Made by a program: the position numbers and the translations under genes. This document shows positions 41,431 to 49,268 of a stretch of 64,000 nt of DNA, in pieces. The DNA is from a virus. The stretch is from positions 1-64,000 of the IMG/VR virus record IMGVR_UViG_3300021962_000046, one strand, 5' to 3'. Below the pieces are notes generated by a model that was given only the letters and a program-made list of their open reading frames with translations, was not told the origin of the DNA and ran no database searches. Numbering within the stretch: the stretch's first letter is position 1; every line of letters begins with the position of its first letter.

Positions 41431-43737
41431 TTAACCAAGCATTTCATCAATTTCATCATCAGAATCACCAGCATCAAAAGCTTCTACATCTGGTGATTCC
41501 GTTGCATCTATGGCACTCATAAATGGTTCCAAATATGCAAGAACTTCTTCTTTTGTATTGGCATCAATCAATTTAGGACAATCAATCAATACCTGAATTG
41601 GAACATCATTTCTTTCAATAGAAGACTTAAATTTATATTCTTCTTCTGTTGATGCGTATTCTGGCTTGACTTTAAAGTTGCCAGCACCAGAGGCAATTAT
41701 TCTTTCAGCATCAAGCAAAGCACCCAGCAATCCTCCCAGAGGATTCATGCCTTTTTCAAAAAACAAAGGAATGTTTTCTATCTCAATAAATGGTCTCACA
41801 TTCCTGTTTTTCTTGTTGCTAATCTTTATGTTGATGCCGATGCTTTTCTTCTTAGCCAAACCCGGAACCTTCTGTTCAATCTTCTTTTGGGTTTGTGTTC
41901 GGAAGCGAAGAGACGCATAGAATGGAAGTGCATTTCCACCGCCTGCGGTTGTTTCTGGAGAATTATGAACAATTGCACCATCAACTACATAAGTGTGATT
42001 ATCCTCGATTGCAAGATCAAATTTAACCTTAGATTTAGTTGCTGGCTTCTCATGAATAGCAAGAACCATTGATTTTGCTACATCATAAAGCACAGAATCT
42101 TCATCCACTTCTTGAATTTCATAATTGAATTTACCATGAAAATCTGGATGAATCTTATATTGCATAGAATCTGGCACAAATTGAGCAATCATGCTATGCA
42201 ATTTATAAGTATTCTCAGCATCAAATATAAAACCTTTCTTGTCAATTTTAGCTTTCAAACCAAATTTCTTTTCAAAAATAGGAAGCATGTTTTTCATGTT
42301 TTTGAATTTTACACAACACAAACGAGCCTTGCCCTTGCCCCATTTTGCATAATTTCCACCATAAGTGCCATCATCCAAATACCAAATTGCAAGAGCAAGC
42401 AATCCAATCTTTTCAAATGCAATTTGTGGGATCACACAATCTCTGTTTTCCTGACCCCATTTATATTTTGATTTTCTAAAACCGAATTTGTTCAATTCAG
42501 GCATTGGGATTGTATCAAATCCAACTCTGCGCTCTTCAGAGTAAGAATAACCAACCCAAGGCGACAAAATAGATTCCTTCCATAGACAATATTCTGCTTG
42601 TTTTAACCCATGATTGATTCTTAATTGGGTTGCAGAATAGTTCTTTTTGCCAGTCCTTAGACTGCCATCTCCCAAAATTGAACCAATAACAACTTGTTCT
42701 TGTTCTTGAGTCAAATACTTAGGCTGAACTTGTGCCAGAGTATCACCGATTTTAATTTCACCGGCTGGTTTTTCAATAATTTTATCATCCTCCCACACAA
42801 ACATCATGTGGTTAGGTGTTGCTCCAAATTGTGATACACCATTTCCCCAAGGCTTTGTAGCAGTAAATTGCAAAAATTTCTGTCCTTCTTGCAAATTACC
42901 GTTATTGTGCCAAGCAATAACTTTCTTGGGTTCTACAACACCAGTTTTGGTATTATAAGATAATACTTCAACTGGAATCTTTTGATTGACAATTTTGCCA
43001 ATTTTCATGGTACTACCATCTGCCAACATTACCCTGCTTGAATAATGAAAGCACCCATACATAATTCCAATTTTTTCCCTAATTTGGTTCATAATAACAA
43101 CAGAAACATTATTTTCTTCCATTACTGTATTTAATTTACGAAGCTCTTTAGAACAGATCTTGGCTCTTTCTCCAGGTTGCTCATTGGCACCCACGATTTT
43201 TTTAAACTGTTCTTTGGTATATCCTTCAGGAAGATCAACTTCCCTGAACTCTCTGGAGCAAGGACTGACAGAGATAGAATCATAAACAATAACAATAGGC
43301 TTATCAGCATACTTTTTATTTGAACGAATATGCTCGATTGCCCTATACATCACATGAAAACATTTCTCCAAAGTTTCAGGTGTGTATCTGACGATCTTGT
43401 TCAAATCGGCATGGCTTGCTTTTTTAATAAAATCTTTATTAATAGCATTTTCACTATCAATAAGAATTGGAACACCACCAAGCTTTTGGCATCCAAACAG
43501 CAAGTTTGTTCCCAGTAAAGATTTAGAAGAAGCACTAGGCCCATAAATCTCAGTCAGCCTTCCACCCGGAACGCCACCATTTATGAATCTTCCTGAACAA
43601 CAATAATTAATAGCTAAATTTCCTGTATCAATAAAATACTTGCTTTCTTTTTCACCCTCTCCAACAACCTCACCGCCTGTTTCATTGGCTAAGGTTGAAA
43701 AAATATCATCATCAGTTTCTTTCTTTTGACGAGCCAT
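41431..43737 (-). CDS. uvsX/recA-like: RecA/UvsX-type recombinase interrupted by an intein
   Basis: The product is 768 residues, or 404 after intein removal. Start 43737 is preceded by AGAGGTG; nine more in-frame codons upstream lack a ribosome site. The Walker A motif GPSASSKS (66-73) departs from GPESSGKT but resembles phage UvsX. VIVYDSISVSP is the Walker B strand and NQIREKIGIMYG leads to loop 2. The extein resumes as SPETTAGGGNALPFYASLRF, the conserved L2/ssDNA-binding region. The C-terminus is acidic (DSDDEIDEMLG), as in RecA. Its role is strand exchange in recombination-dependent replication, with the gp32-like and UvsY-like proteins encoded nearby. Confidence 0.93.
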   Translation of the reverse strand: MARQKKETDDDIFSTLANETGGEVVGEGEKESKYFIDTGNLAINYCCSGRFINGGVPGGRLTEIYGPSASSKSLLGTNLLFGCQKLGGVPILIDSENAINKDFIKKASHADLNKIVRYTPETLEKCFHVMYRAIEHIRSNKKYADKPIVIVYDSISVSPCSREFREVDLPEGYTKEQFKKIVGANEQPGERAKICSKELRKLNTVMEENNVSVVIMNQIREKIGIMYGCFHYSSRVMLADGSTMKIGKIVNQKIPVEVLSYNTKTGVVEPKKVIAWHNNGNLQEGQKFLQFTATKPWGNGVSQFGATPNHMMFVWEDDKIIEKPAGEIKIGDTLAQVQPKYLTQEQEQVVIGSILGDGSLRTGKKNYSATQLRINHGLKQAEYCLWKESILSPWVGYSYSEERRVGFDTIPMPELNKFGFRKSKYKWGQENRDCVIPQIAFEKIGLLALAIWYLDDGTYGGNYAKWGKGKARLCCVKFKNMKNMLPIFEKKFGLKAKIDKKGFIFDAENTYKLHSMIAQFVPDSMQYKIHPDFHGKFNYEIQEVDEDSVLYDVAKSMVLAIHEKPATKSKVKFDLAIEDNHTYVVDGAIVHNSPETTAGGGNALPFYASLRFRTQTQKKIEQKVPGLAKKKSIGINIKISNKKNRNVRPFIEIENIPLFFEKGMNPLGGLLGALLDAERIIASGAGNFKVKPEYASTEEEYKFKSSIERNDVPIQVLIDCPKLIDANTKEEVLAYLEPFMSAIDATESPDVEAFDAGDSDDEIDEMLG
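41962..43053 (-). other. Intein with LAGLIDADG homing endonuclease in RecA
   Basis: This segment encodes 364 residues from Cys (CFHYSSRVMLADG, block A) to the terminal His-Asn (VVDGAIVHN, block G), with Ser as the +1 extein residue. Block B shows T-P-N-H (GATPNHMM). IGSILGDGSL and LALAIWYLDDGTYGG are the two LAGLIDADG motifs, so the endonuclease looks intact. Removing it restores a RecA sequence without gaps at the start of the PETT-GG loop. Confidence 0.93.
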
Positions 43738-43795
43738 AAAACACCTCTTTTGATTTGCTTGCAACCCAAATTTATAACTTAAAAATGAACACGAA

Positions 43796-43829
43796 GAGAC
43801 ACCCCATACATTAATGCATAGGGTGTCTC
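43796..43829 (-). terminator. Hairpin between the gp32-like gene and recA
   Basis: GAGACACCC (43796-43804) and GGGTGTCTC (43821-43829) form a 9-bp stem. On the minus strand a weak T-rich stretch follows after several other bases. It could attenuate transcription into recA, giving more single-strand binding protein than recombinase. Confidence 0.45.
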
Positions 43830-43840
43830 AATTGATTGGA

Positions 43841-44815
43841 TTAACCGTCTGCTATTCCTTCCAAAGCTTTTTGGAAGTCATCGTCGATAACATCATCTTC
43901 TTCGGTCAAAACCTTTTTGGGCTGTACTTTCACAACCTCTTCTTTGACAGCTGCTGCCTTTTGAGTTGGTGCGGAAGTTTTCTTTTCTTCCCAATCAGAA
44001 GTTGATTCTGACTGACCACCACTAAAGAAAACCTTAACGGCTTTCTTCACTTCAGTAACTGGCAGCAATGCTCTCAACGAATCAAGATCATGCATATTTT
44101 CAAGCCAAATCTTGATTTGCTCATCTGTTCCCAAAGGACTTGGATCTTCAAAAGATGATTGGTCATACTTGGGGTATTCCATGCCGGAAGTACCCTTCGT
44201 AATCTTCTTGACCAATCTGAAATCTCTTCCAGTTACTGGATGAGTGACATTGCCCAGCTTTTTACGACCAGTAAGCTCACTACCATTAATCGATTCAAGA
44301 ATAATGGCCTGAAGAGTCTTACCGCAGCTGAGAATCTTAGGGCCGACATTCTTTTCGACAGTACCAGTCTTGGTATTGACCTGTTGTCGGACAATCACAT
44401 TCCAGTAATACCTTTCTACAGGCTTAATGCTTCTAGCCTGAGACTCCATGCGAATTTTCTCTTCGCCATGAAGGTTATTACTGATCTTCCAAAGTCTGCT
44501 GTACTCTTGGCAAACAGGACAATCCAAATCATGATTATTGCTTGGATTAATCCATTGCAAACCTCTTGAAGGAATGTTTACTCTGCTGCGAAGGCAATGA
44601 TAGGTTTTGGAATTAGGATAAGTTCCTAATGTGTGGATTCTTGTTGAGCAGAAAAGAGACTTGCCTTTTTGAGGGGGCAAAAACCTTAATAAAACATACC
44701 CGTCTTTTTCGGGCATTTTGACATAGTTGTCCATCACATTATTTTCTTTTGCGATGGCAGAGGCTTCTAAGCCAATCTGTCCCATGTCAATATCTTCAAA
44801 CTCGTAACTTGCCAT
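43841..44815 (-). CDS. gp32-like: gp32-like single-stranded DNA-binding protein
   Basis: The product is 324 residues with SD GAGG. The core (residues 30-240) contains a zinc site like that of T4 gp32: HC at 73-74 and CPVC at 99-102, the T4 ligands being one His and three Cys. Basic and aromatic residues around VERYYWNVIV fit an OB-fold DNA surface. The C-terminal 60 residues are Lys/Glu linker ending in an acidic tail (EEDDVIDDDFQKALEGIADG), the usual partner-binding end. Placement directly upstream of recA suits joint expression. T4 gp32 is 301 residues. Confidence 0.9.
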   Translation of the reverse strand: MASYEFEDIDMGQIGLEASAIAKENNVMDNYVKMPEKDGYVLLRFLPPQKGKSLFCSTRIHTLGTYPNSKTYHCLRSRVNIPSRGLQWINPSNNHDLDCPVCQEYSRLWKISNNLHGEEKIRMESQARSIKPVERYYWNVIVRQQVNTKTGTVEKNVGPKILSCGKTLQAIILESINGSELTGRKKLGNVTHPVTGRDFRLVKKITKGTSGMEYPKYDQSSFEDPSPLGTDEQIKIWLENMHDLDSLRALLPVTEVKKAVKVFFSGGQSESTSDWEEKKTSAPTQKAAAVKEEVVKVQPKKVLTEEDDVIDDDFQKALEGIADG

Positions 44816-44891
44816 GATGTAACCTCGTTAAAAAAGTAAAAAAGTAAAAAATTGTAAACATTGTAAATGTGTTTTCACACAAAACAAAATT

Positions 44892-44920
44892 TTATTAGTC
44901 ATCACACACTTGTGCGACAA
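44892..44920 (-). promoter_or_regulatory. Promoter for the gp32-like/recA unit
   Basis: On the minus strand, TTGTCG (44920-44915), a 17-base spacer and TAATAA (44897-44892), about 75 bases before the ATG. The gap of 136 bases between the genes contains no reading frame. Confidence 0.5.
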
Positions 44921-44921
44921 C

Positions 44922-44935
44922 ATAATTAATATACA
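44922..44935 (-). promoter_or_regulatory. 14-base motif shared with the UvsW-like gene upstream region
   Basis: ATAATTAATATACA on the plus strand (TGTATATTAATTAT on the minus) is identical to 54494-54507. Both copies sit between two minus-strand genes, upstream of a recombination gene. It is a possible phage-specific promoter element. Confidence 0.35.
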
Positions 44936-44951
44936 CACTCAAGAAAATTTT

Positions 44952-45356
44952 TCAAGCAGAATTTTCAGAATTATTTTCTTCTTCTTTTGCTAACTCTTCT
45001 GCTTTAACTACTTCTTCCATCTGTTTTGTCAGTTCACTAATATGTGTTACTGTTCCCGTCTTTCCTTCTTCAATTTGCTTGTGCGCTTCCTTTCTAACTT
45101 CATCCTCTTTTACATATTCCTCTTCTAGTGCTTCCAATATTTTCATATTGTTTTCTAATCTTTCTTTTATTTCCTCCTTGCTAAGTCCAAGATTTTGTTT
45201 TTGTGCAAACTCCTTTTCAAAAGCTTGCTCTCTTGTTTTTTCATCTTTTCTTTCTTGTCTCAATGCAGTCCTGCGCTCCAAAACCTTTTTGCGAACCAAC
45301 TTTTCTCTGGCTTTTCTTTTTTGAAATTTACTTTTGCTTTCACGCCTACCTGACAT
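44952..45356 (-). CDS. Lys/Glu-rich coiled-coil protein
   Basis: The product is 134 residues from the ATG at 45356 (SD GAGAGG), which avoids overlap with the upstream gene; a longer frame starts at 45413. The first 45 residues are strongly basic (GRRESKSKFQKRKAREKLVRKK). The rest is a charged helix with heptad-like spacing, likely a coiled coil. No family was recognised. Its place between replication genes suggests a DNA-associated or scaffold role, but nothing in it shows which. Confidence 0.65.
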   Translation of the reverse strand: MSGRRESKSKFQKRKAREKLVRKKVLERRTALRQERKDEKTREQAFEKEFAQKQNLGLSKEEIKERLENNMKILEALEEEYVKEDEVRKEAHKQIEEGKTGTVTHISELTKQMEEVVKAEELAKEEENNSENSA

Positions 45357-45370
45357 GATCAACCTCTCAT

Positions 45371-46189
45371 TCATCTTAGTTTTGGTACAGAATCTTTTAT
45401 AACACCCGACCAATTCAACCTGTCATCAACAAGACCGTTTCCACTTCTTGAATCCATTAGATCGCCACCAACCAAATTCTGATCAGCTGGGATAAAAAGC
45501 TCGTCAACAACTTTAACACGATTGTTTGTGTCATCAATCGTATCAATCATCATCCCAATGCCATTTGAAGAAAAGGTCTCATGAAAAACAGGATATTTTT
45601 TATTATATGTAAATTTATATGGAAATTTAACTCTGTCTTCTACTTTGCTTGGAGAAAACAAAACATACCTGAGTATTCTCTCTTGTTTTGCTTGTGGTCT
45701 ATTTCTTGGATCAACTAAATTAATATTCTGATTATGCTTCACAGGAACAAGATTTACAGCTGTAGGAGATGGCATAGGTGTATATTGACAAGTTGGTTCG
45801 CCAACAGGAATCATTGGCACACCATTGGATTCATCAATTTCCTCATCTGATTGAGGTAAATTTAAAATCCCAGTATTTGTAAATTTTTTATTCTTTATTA
45901 TAAAATCACTTTTATTTTGTTTAAAAGTAATTTTTTTCTTCTGGAACTCATAAATTTCAACATCAAATACAAATATATCTCTTCTTGCCATCTGTTGCAT
46001 GACGGCCTGTGCTAGATTTTCCAATGAAAAATCTTCATTTTGTTTACCGAAAGTTTTCTTAAGAATCTTCGGATTATCACGATCATAATCAAAAGAATCT
46101 TTCAATTTGTCGTAATAATGATATTGAACTTCAAATCCGATGGGACACCTCTTAAAACAATCAATAAAATAATTATAGTAAATTTTCAA
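45371..46189 (-). CDS. Hypothetical protein in the replication block
   Basis: The product is 272 residues. The start overlaps the stop of the dCMP deaminase gene by four bases (ATGA), so translation is probably coupled. The first 115 residues are mixed alpha/beta with many aromatic and basic residues (FEVQYHYYDKLKDSFDYDRD). Residues 115-165 are a Pro-rich linker (VPMIPVGEPTCQYTPMPSP). The C-terminal 100 residues have strands such as RYVLFSP and GIGMMIDTIDD. No catalytic motif was found and the family was not recognised. Confidence 0.7.
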   Translation of the reverse strand: MKIYYNYFIDCFKRCPIGFEVQYHYYDKLKDSFDYDRDNPKILKKTFGKQNEDFSLENLAQAVMQQMARRDIFVFDVEIYEFQKKKITFKQNKSDFIIKNKKFTNTGILNLPQSDEEIDESNGVPMIPVGEPTCQYTPMPSPTAVNLVPVKHNQNINLVDPRNRPQAKQERILRYVLFSPSKVEDRVKFPYKFTYNKKYPVFHETFSSNGIGMMIDTIDDTNNRVKVVDELFIPADQNLVGGDLMDSRSGNGLVDDRLNWSGVIKDSVPKLR

Positions 46190-46764
46190 TCAAAATCAGA
46201 TTTATCAAGCTCAATTATTTCCACATTTGCCTTTTCAAACAAAAATCTACTACCTACCGAATAATCTTTTTCTTCTTTAAAACAATAAACTTTTTTGATA
46301 CCTGCATTAATCACAAGTTTTGTGCATTCAATACAAGGCACAGGACACCATGCAAACATAACACATCCATATAAATCAGTAGAAGCATTTATAATTGCAT
46401 TCGCTTCAGCATGAGCGCAACTACATAATTCCAATCTCTTTCCAGACCCTGCCTTAATCAATTTTCTGGGACAAACCTTACAATCTGTATATTTGTCCAA
46501 AAACTCACTTTGAGTCATAGGCTTCAATTCAATTAAAGAAACCTCGTTTTCAGTAAGTTGTGGCCACACTATCTTCTGAAGATGCTCCCTGCTATCACAA
46601 TGAGGAACATCTCTTGGTGGGCCATTGTAGCCCGTGCCAACTATCTTGTTGATTTTTTCATCAACAATCAATACACCTATTTTTCTTGAATAACATGGAT
46701 TGGATTCTTCTCCGAGAAGTTTTGCCAAACGCATGTATTTTTTAATAAATTTATCTTTAATCAT
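46186..46764 (-). CDS. Deoxycytidylate (dCMP) deaminase
   Basis: The product is 192 residues from the ATG at 46764, one base after the upstream stop; a GTG at 46776 is less likely. It contains the zinc site of the cytidine deaminase superfamily: HAEANAI (His ligand and catalytic Glu) and PCIEC (two Cys ligands). The N-terminal RKIGVLIVDE and GTGYNGPP segments are typical of dCMP deaminases. An insert carries extra Cys/His (HCDSREH, DCKVCPRK), as in the T4 enzyme, which binds a second zinc. It converts dCMP to dUMP for dTTP synthesis; no thymidylate synthase is visible in the window. Confidence 0.92.
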   Translation of the reverse strand: MIKDKFIKKYMRLAKLLGEESNPCYSRKIGVLIVDEKINKIVGTGYNGPPRDVPHCDSREHLQKIVWPQLTENEVSLIELKPMTQSEFLDKYTDCKVCPRKLIKAGSGKRLELCSCAHAEANAIINASTDLYGCVMFAWCPVPCIECTKLVINAGIKKVYCFKEEKDYSVGSRFLFEKANVEIIELDKSDFD

Positions 46765-46765
46765 A

Positions 46766-47203
46766 TTAAAACTCACTAGGGAAATTTATATCAGAATTAA
46801 GCTTGCTCATTTCCTTGCGGATCATATGACCACGATTATGAGCATCCTCTCTAGCTGAATTAAGAGCATTTAAATGAGCATAAATCAAATCCTTGATGTA
46901 CTTTGCATCAAGATACTTTTGTTTCAAATCACATACCTCTGGATCTCCTTCGGCATACAAATCAGCTGTTTTGTCACTCTTACCATCCTCTTTATAAATT
47001 TTATATTTTTCAATATATTTTTGCTTGTGTTTCTGCTCCAATGAAGCAACCCATCTGATACACCTTGCATGACCTGCACCAACATAATCGATGATACCAG
47101 AAACCTTTTCAAAAAAAGGATTCAAGGTTGCATCCGAAAACTTGAGGTCATCGGTGTTCAATTCCCAATTCTCGTCATCAATAACAATCTTTTTAACTGG
47201 CAT
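46766..47203 (-). CDS. Possible UvsY-like recombination mediator
   Basis: The product is 145 residues. The start at 47203 has GAGGAG upstream and overlaps the helicase gene by 11 bases. The sequence is helical, with a basic middle (EQKHKQKYIEKYKIYKEDGKSDK). The stretch from PEVCDLKQKYLDAKYI on through NALNSAREDAHNRGHMI recalls the end of T4 UvsY (D-x-x-V...A-L-D-A-I-x-x-R-G-F-A-I), and length and location (next to the helicase, same unit as recA) fit. This is a motif-level resemblance only. UvsY loads UvsX onto gp32-coated DNA. Confidence 0.5.
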   Translation of the reverse strand: MPVKKIVIDDENWELNTDDLKFSDATLNPFFEKVSGIIDYVGAGHARCIRWVASLEQKHKQKYIEKYKIYKEDGKSDKTADLYAEGDPEVCDLKQKYLDAKYIKDLIYAHLNALNSAREDAHNRGHMIRKEMSKLNSDINFPSEF

Positions 47204-48704
47204 AATCTGACTCCTCATCAAACTCTGTGAAATCCGAATCCTTTTTAACTTTCCCGTCAACTGATACTTTGTCTGCCTTTGAGGCAGCTAAGTTATGCAT
47301 AGCCTTCCTGTATTCCTCTGCTGAACACTCTGTAATGTCAAGCGTTTGTTTGTTGTACTTGACGAAGAAACTAAATTTGCTACTGCCCGTTCTGTTTTTT
47401 GCCACATAAAATATACCATAACCCGCTTCAGTTTCATTGTCTTTCTGATTTATCGACCACATACCATCCAAAGTTTTGAATTGATCATAACTAGTACCGA
47501 TGACACCTTCATCTATCAGCTGATTTTCAGCAAGTTTTTTGGCTTCCTTGTTTGGCTGCATAGCTGTGAAGACACACATATTCTTCTCCCTAGCCATGCC
47601 ACGCAAATCACGCATGATTAAATATTTACTTTCATGAAGCGGTATTCCCGGCTTGTCTTTCATTTCACCCGGATAATCAACTATTAACAAGTCGGGAACG
47701 AAACCCGACAATTCTAACTGGGTCAAATAAGCTTTTATATCATCAATATCTGCCTGACCTGAAGGAAATTGCTTGATGATAAAACGACTTTTATCATCGT
47801 ATTCCTTGAGTATAGCATCTGTAGTTGATTGAATTATAGTCTTGTTATCCATGAGCGCATTGTGTTCAACCAGAGCAAACTGGCTGATAAAACGCTTGGC
47901 AACAGAAACCCAATCCATTTCAAGCGATATATAAACAGCCTTTTTGCCCATTTTTACATTTTCAACAGCACCTTTTGTAAGACATAAACTCTTGCCTTTA
48001 CCCGGCAATCCTATCCAAGCATAAATCTCACCACGCTTAGGCCCACCAGCAGCAATACTATTGTCAATTTTTGGAAAACCACTTGTGAATCTTTCCTCTG
48101 GGGAGACATCTTTTTGAAGCTCTTCAAACATTTGACTAATGTTGGGAAATAAATCAAAACCTAATTCAAAGTTTTTGTTTACATTCATTGCACCTTTGAA
48201 TTTTTCATAAACACGAGTCCACATTTCCTCATTTTCAGGATCTTTCTTCATCTCCTTTTGAAAATAATCAGCTGCAATACGCAAAGATTGCATTCTTGCG
48301 AAAACTAAAACCTTGTCCAAAAGAATCTTCCTTGATTCTGAATTCGGAACAAATGATTCATAAATGTTTTCAAGCTCAACTTTATAAAATGTTATTATTG
48401 ATTCTTGCCTGTCCTTAATCTTGTCCAGCATCAGTTTTTCAACAATAAACTTTTCTGGAATGCCGTTGTATTCTGCAAAATAATCATAAAGTATTTTTGC
48501 GATTACAACATGGCTTTCCATAGTGAAGTAATCTGGTTCAATCAAAGCTTTTGCTTGAACCAGAAAATGCTTGTCTGTCATCAATAAAGCAAGAATACGC
48601 CGTTGGAAATTTTCATCCCAACGGTATTTGAGTTTTTGTGTTTCGGCTGATGCTGGGGATAAGCTGTCGATGATCTTCTTTTGTTCTTCAGAAAGACCAG
48701 ACAT
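47193..48704 (-). CDS. dnaB-like: DnaB/gp41-type replicative helicase
   Basis: The product is 503 residues, with an SD (GGGGGA) within the end of the upstream gene. The N-terminal helical domain covers about 1-170. The RecA-like motor has Walker A GLPGKGKS (232-239), ISLEMDW (259-265) as the H1a-type motif, and Walker B LLIVDYPGE (339-347). TAMQPNKEAKK (380-390) matches the motif 3 Gln sensor of DnaB-type enzymes. The hexameric helicase would unwind at the fork ahead of the family A polymerase. No separate primase gene was seen in the window. The C-terminus is acidic. Confidence 0.92.
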   Translation of the reverse strand: MSGLSEEQKKIIDSLSPASAETQKLKYRWDENFQRRILALLMTDKHFLVQAKALIEPDYFTMESHVVIAKILYDYFAEYNGIPEKFIVEKLMLDKIKDRQESIITFYKVELENIYESFVPNSESRKILLDKVLVFARMQSLRIAADYFQKEMKKDPENEEMWTRVYEKFKGAMNVNKNFELGFDLFPNISQMFEELQKDVSPEERFTSGFPKIDNSIAAGGPKRGEIYAWIGLPGKGKSLCLTKGAVENVKMGKKAVYISLEMDWVSVAKRFISQFALVEHNALMDNKTIIQSTTDAILKEYDDKSRFIIKQFPSGQADIDDIKAYLTQLELSGFVPDLLIVDYPGEMKDKPGIPLHESKYLIMRDLRGMAREKNMCVFTAMQPNKEAKKLAENQLIDEGVIGTSYDQFKTLDGMWSINQKDNETEAGYGIFYVAKNRTGSSKFSFFVKYNKQTLDITECSAEEYRKAMHNLAASKADKVSVDGKVKKDSDFTEFDEESDYAS

Positions 48705-48707
48705 TTT

Positions 48708-49268
48708 TTATCCCCCATAAACCAAGTAATCGTGATCGGACAAACTAACTTGTCCACTTCTGACAGGTTTTTCTCTTGTTATCTTTTTACCAAGATTCCT
48801 CTGAGCATTCCAGATGATTTGTTTACAATATGTAAAAAATTTAGTGTCAAATATCAAACTCTTCGTTTTTTGGGGCAATTCATCTGGATTTAAATATATT
48901 AAACAAATCTTGCCCAACAAGTCTTCTTGATAATCACCAAACTTCTGCCTGTTTGCTCCATGTCGGGTTCTGTTGTGCCATAAATTTTGCAGTTCATCTA
49001 TTATCATTCTCACAACATGATTGATTTTTTTGTTTCTTAACTTCTCAAAACAAGAGTCTATGTAAACCTGCCTCTTGTAATAAGAGCCTGCACGAATAAC
49101 AGATACCATCAATTCCTGATTGAAATCATCCAGATCGAATTGATGATTGTTTGCCGAGTTCTTTCGGTTCAACTGCCAAGATGCGTAATAACACAATTGA
49201 CCAAACTTCTTATCCAACAAATTGTACTCATCTGCGTTTATTGGAAAATTCTTGTATATAGAACTCAA
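48708..49268 (-). CDS. Sigma factor-like protein (possible gp55-type late sigma)
   Basis: The product is 186 residues, overlapping the polymerase stop by four bases (ATGA). FDLDDFNQELMVSVIRAGSYY followed by the KLRNKKINHVVRMIIDEL and HNRTRHG stretches fits the helical pattern of sigma region 2 (acidic D-D-x-x-Q-E, then a basic -10-contacting helix). T4 gp55 is of the same size (185 residues) and also lacks most other sigma regions. The C-terminal end (SLSDHDYLVYGG) is short, acidic and hydrophobic, as the clamp-binding tail of gp55 is. Resemblance is by pattern, not alignment. NATAAATA boxes in the window are consistent with it. Confidence 0.5.
   Translation of the reverse strand: MSSIYKNFPINADEYNLLDKKFGQLCYYASWQLNRKNSANNHQFDLDDFNQELMVSVIRAGSYYKRQVYIDSCFEKLRNKKINHVVRMIIDELQNLWHNRTRHGANRQKFGDYQEDLLGKICLIYLNPDELPQKTKSLIFDTKFFTYCKQIIWNAQRNLGKKITREKPVRSGQVSLSDHDYLVYGG

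Noticed and set aside
43738-43764. Nine-codon extension of the RecA start
   Set aside because: No ribosome site, whereas AGAGGTG precedes the ATG at 43737.
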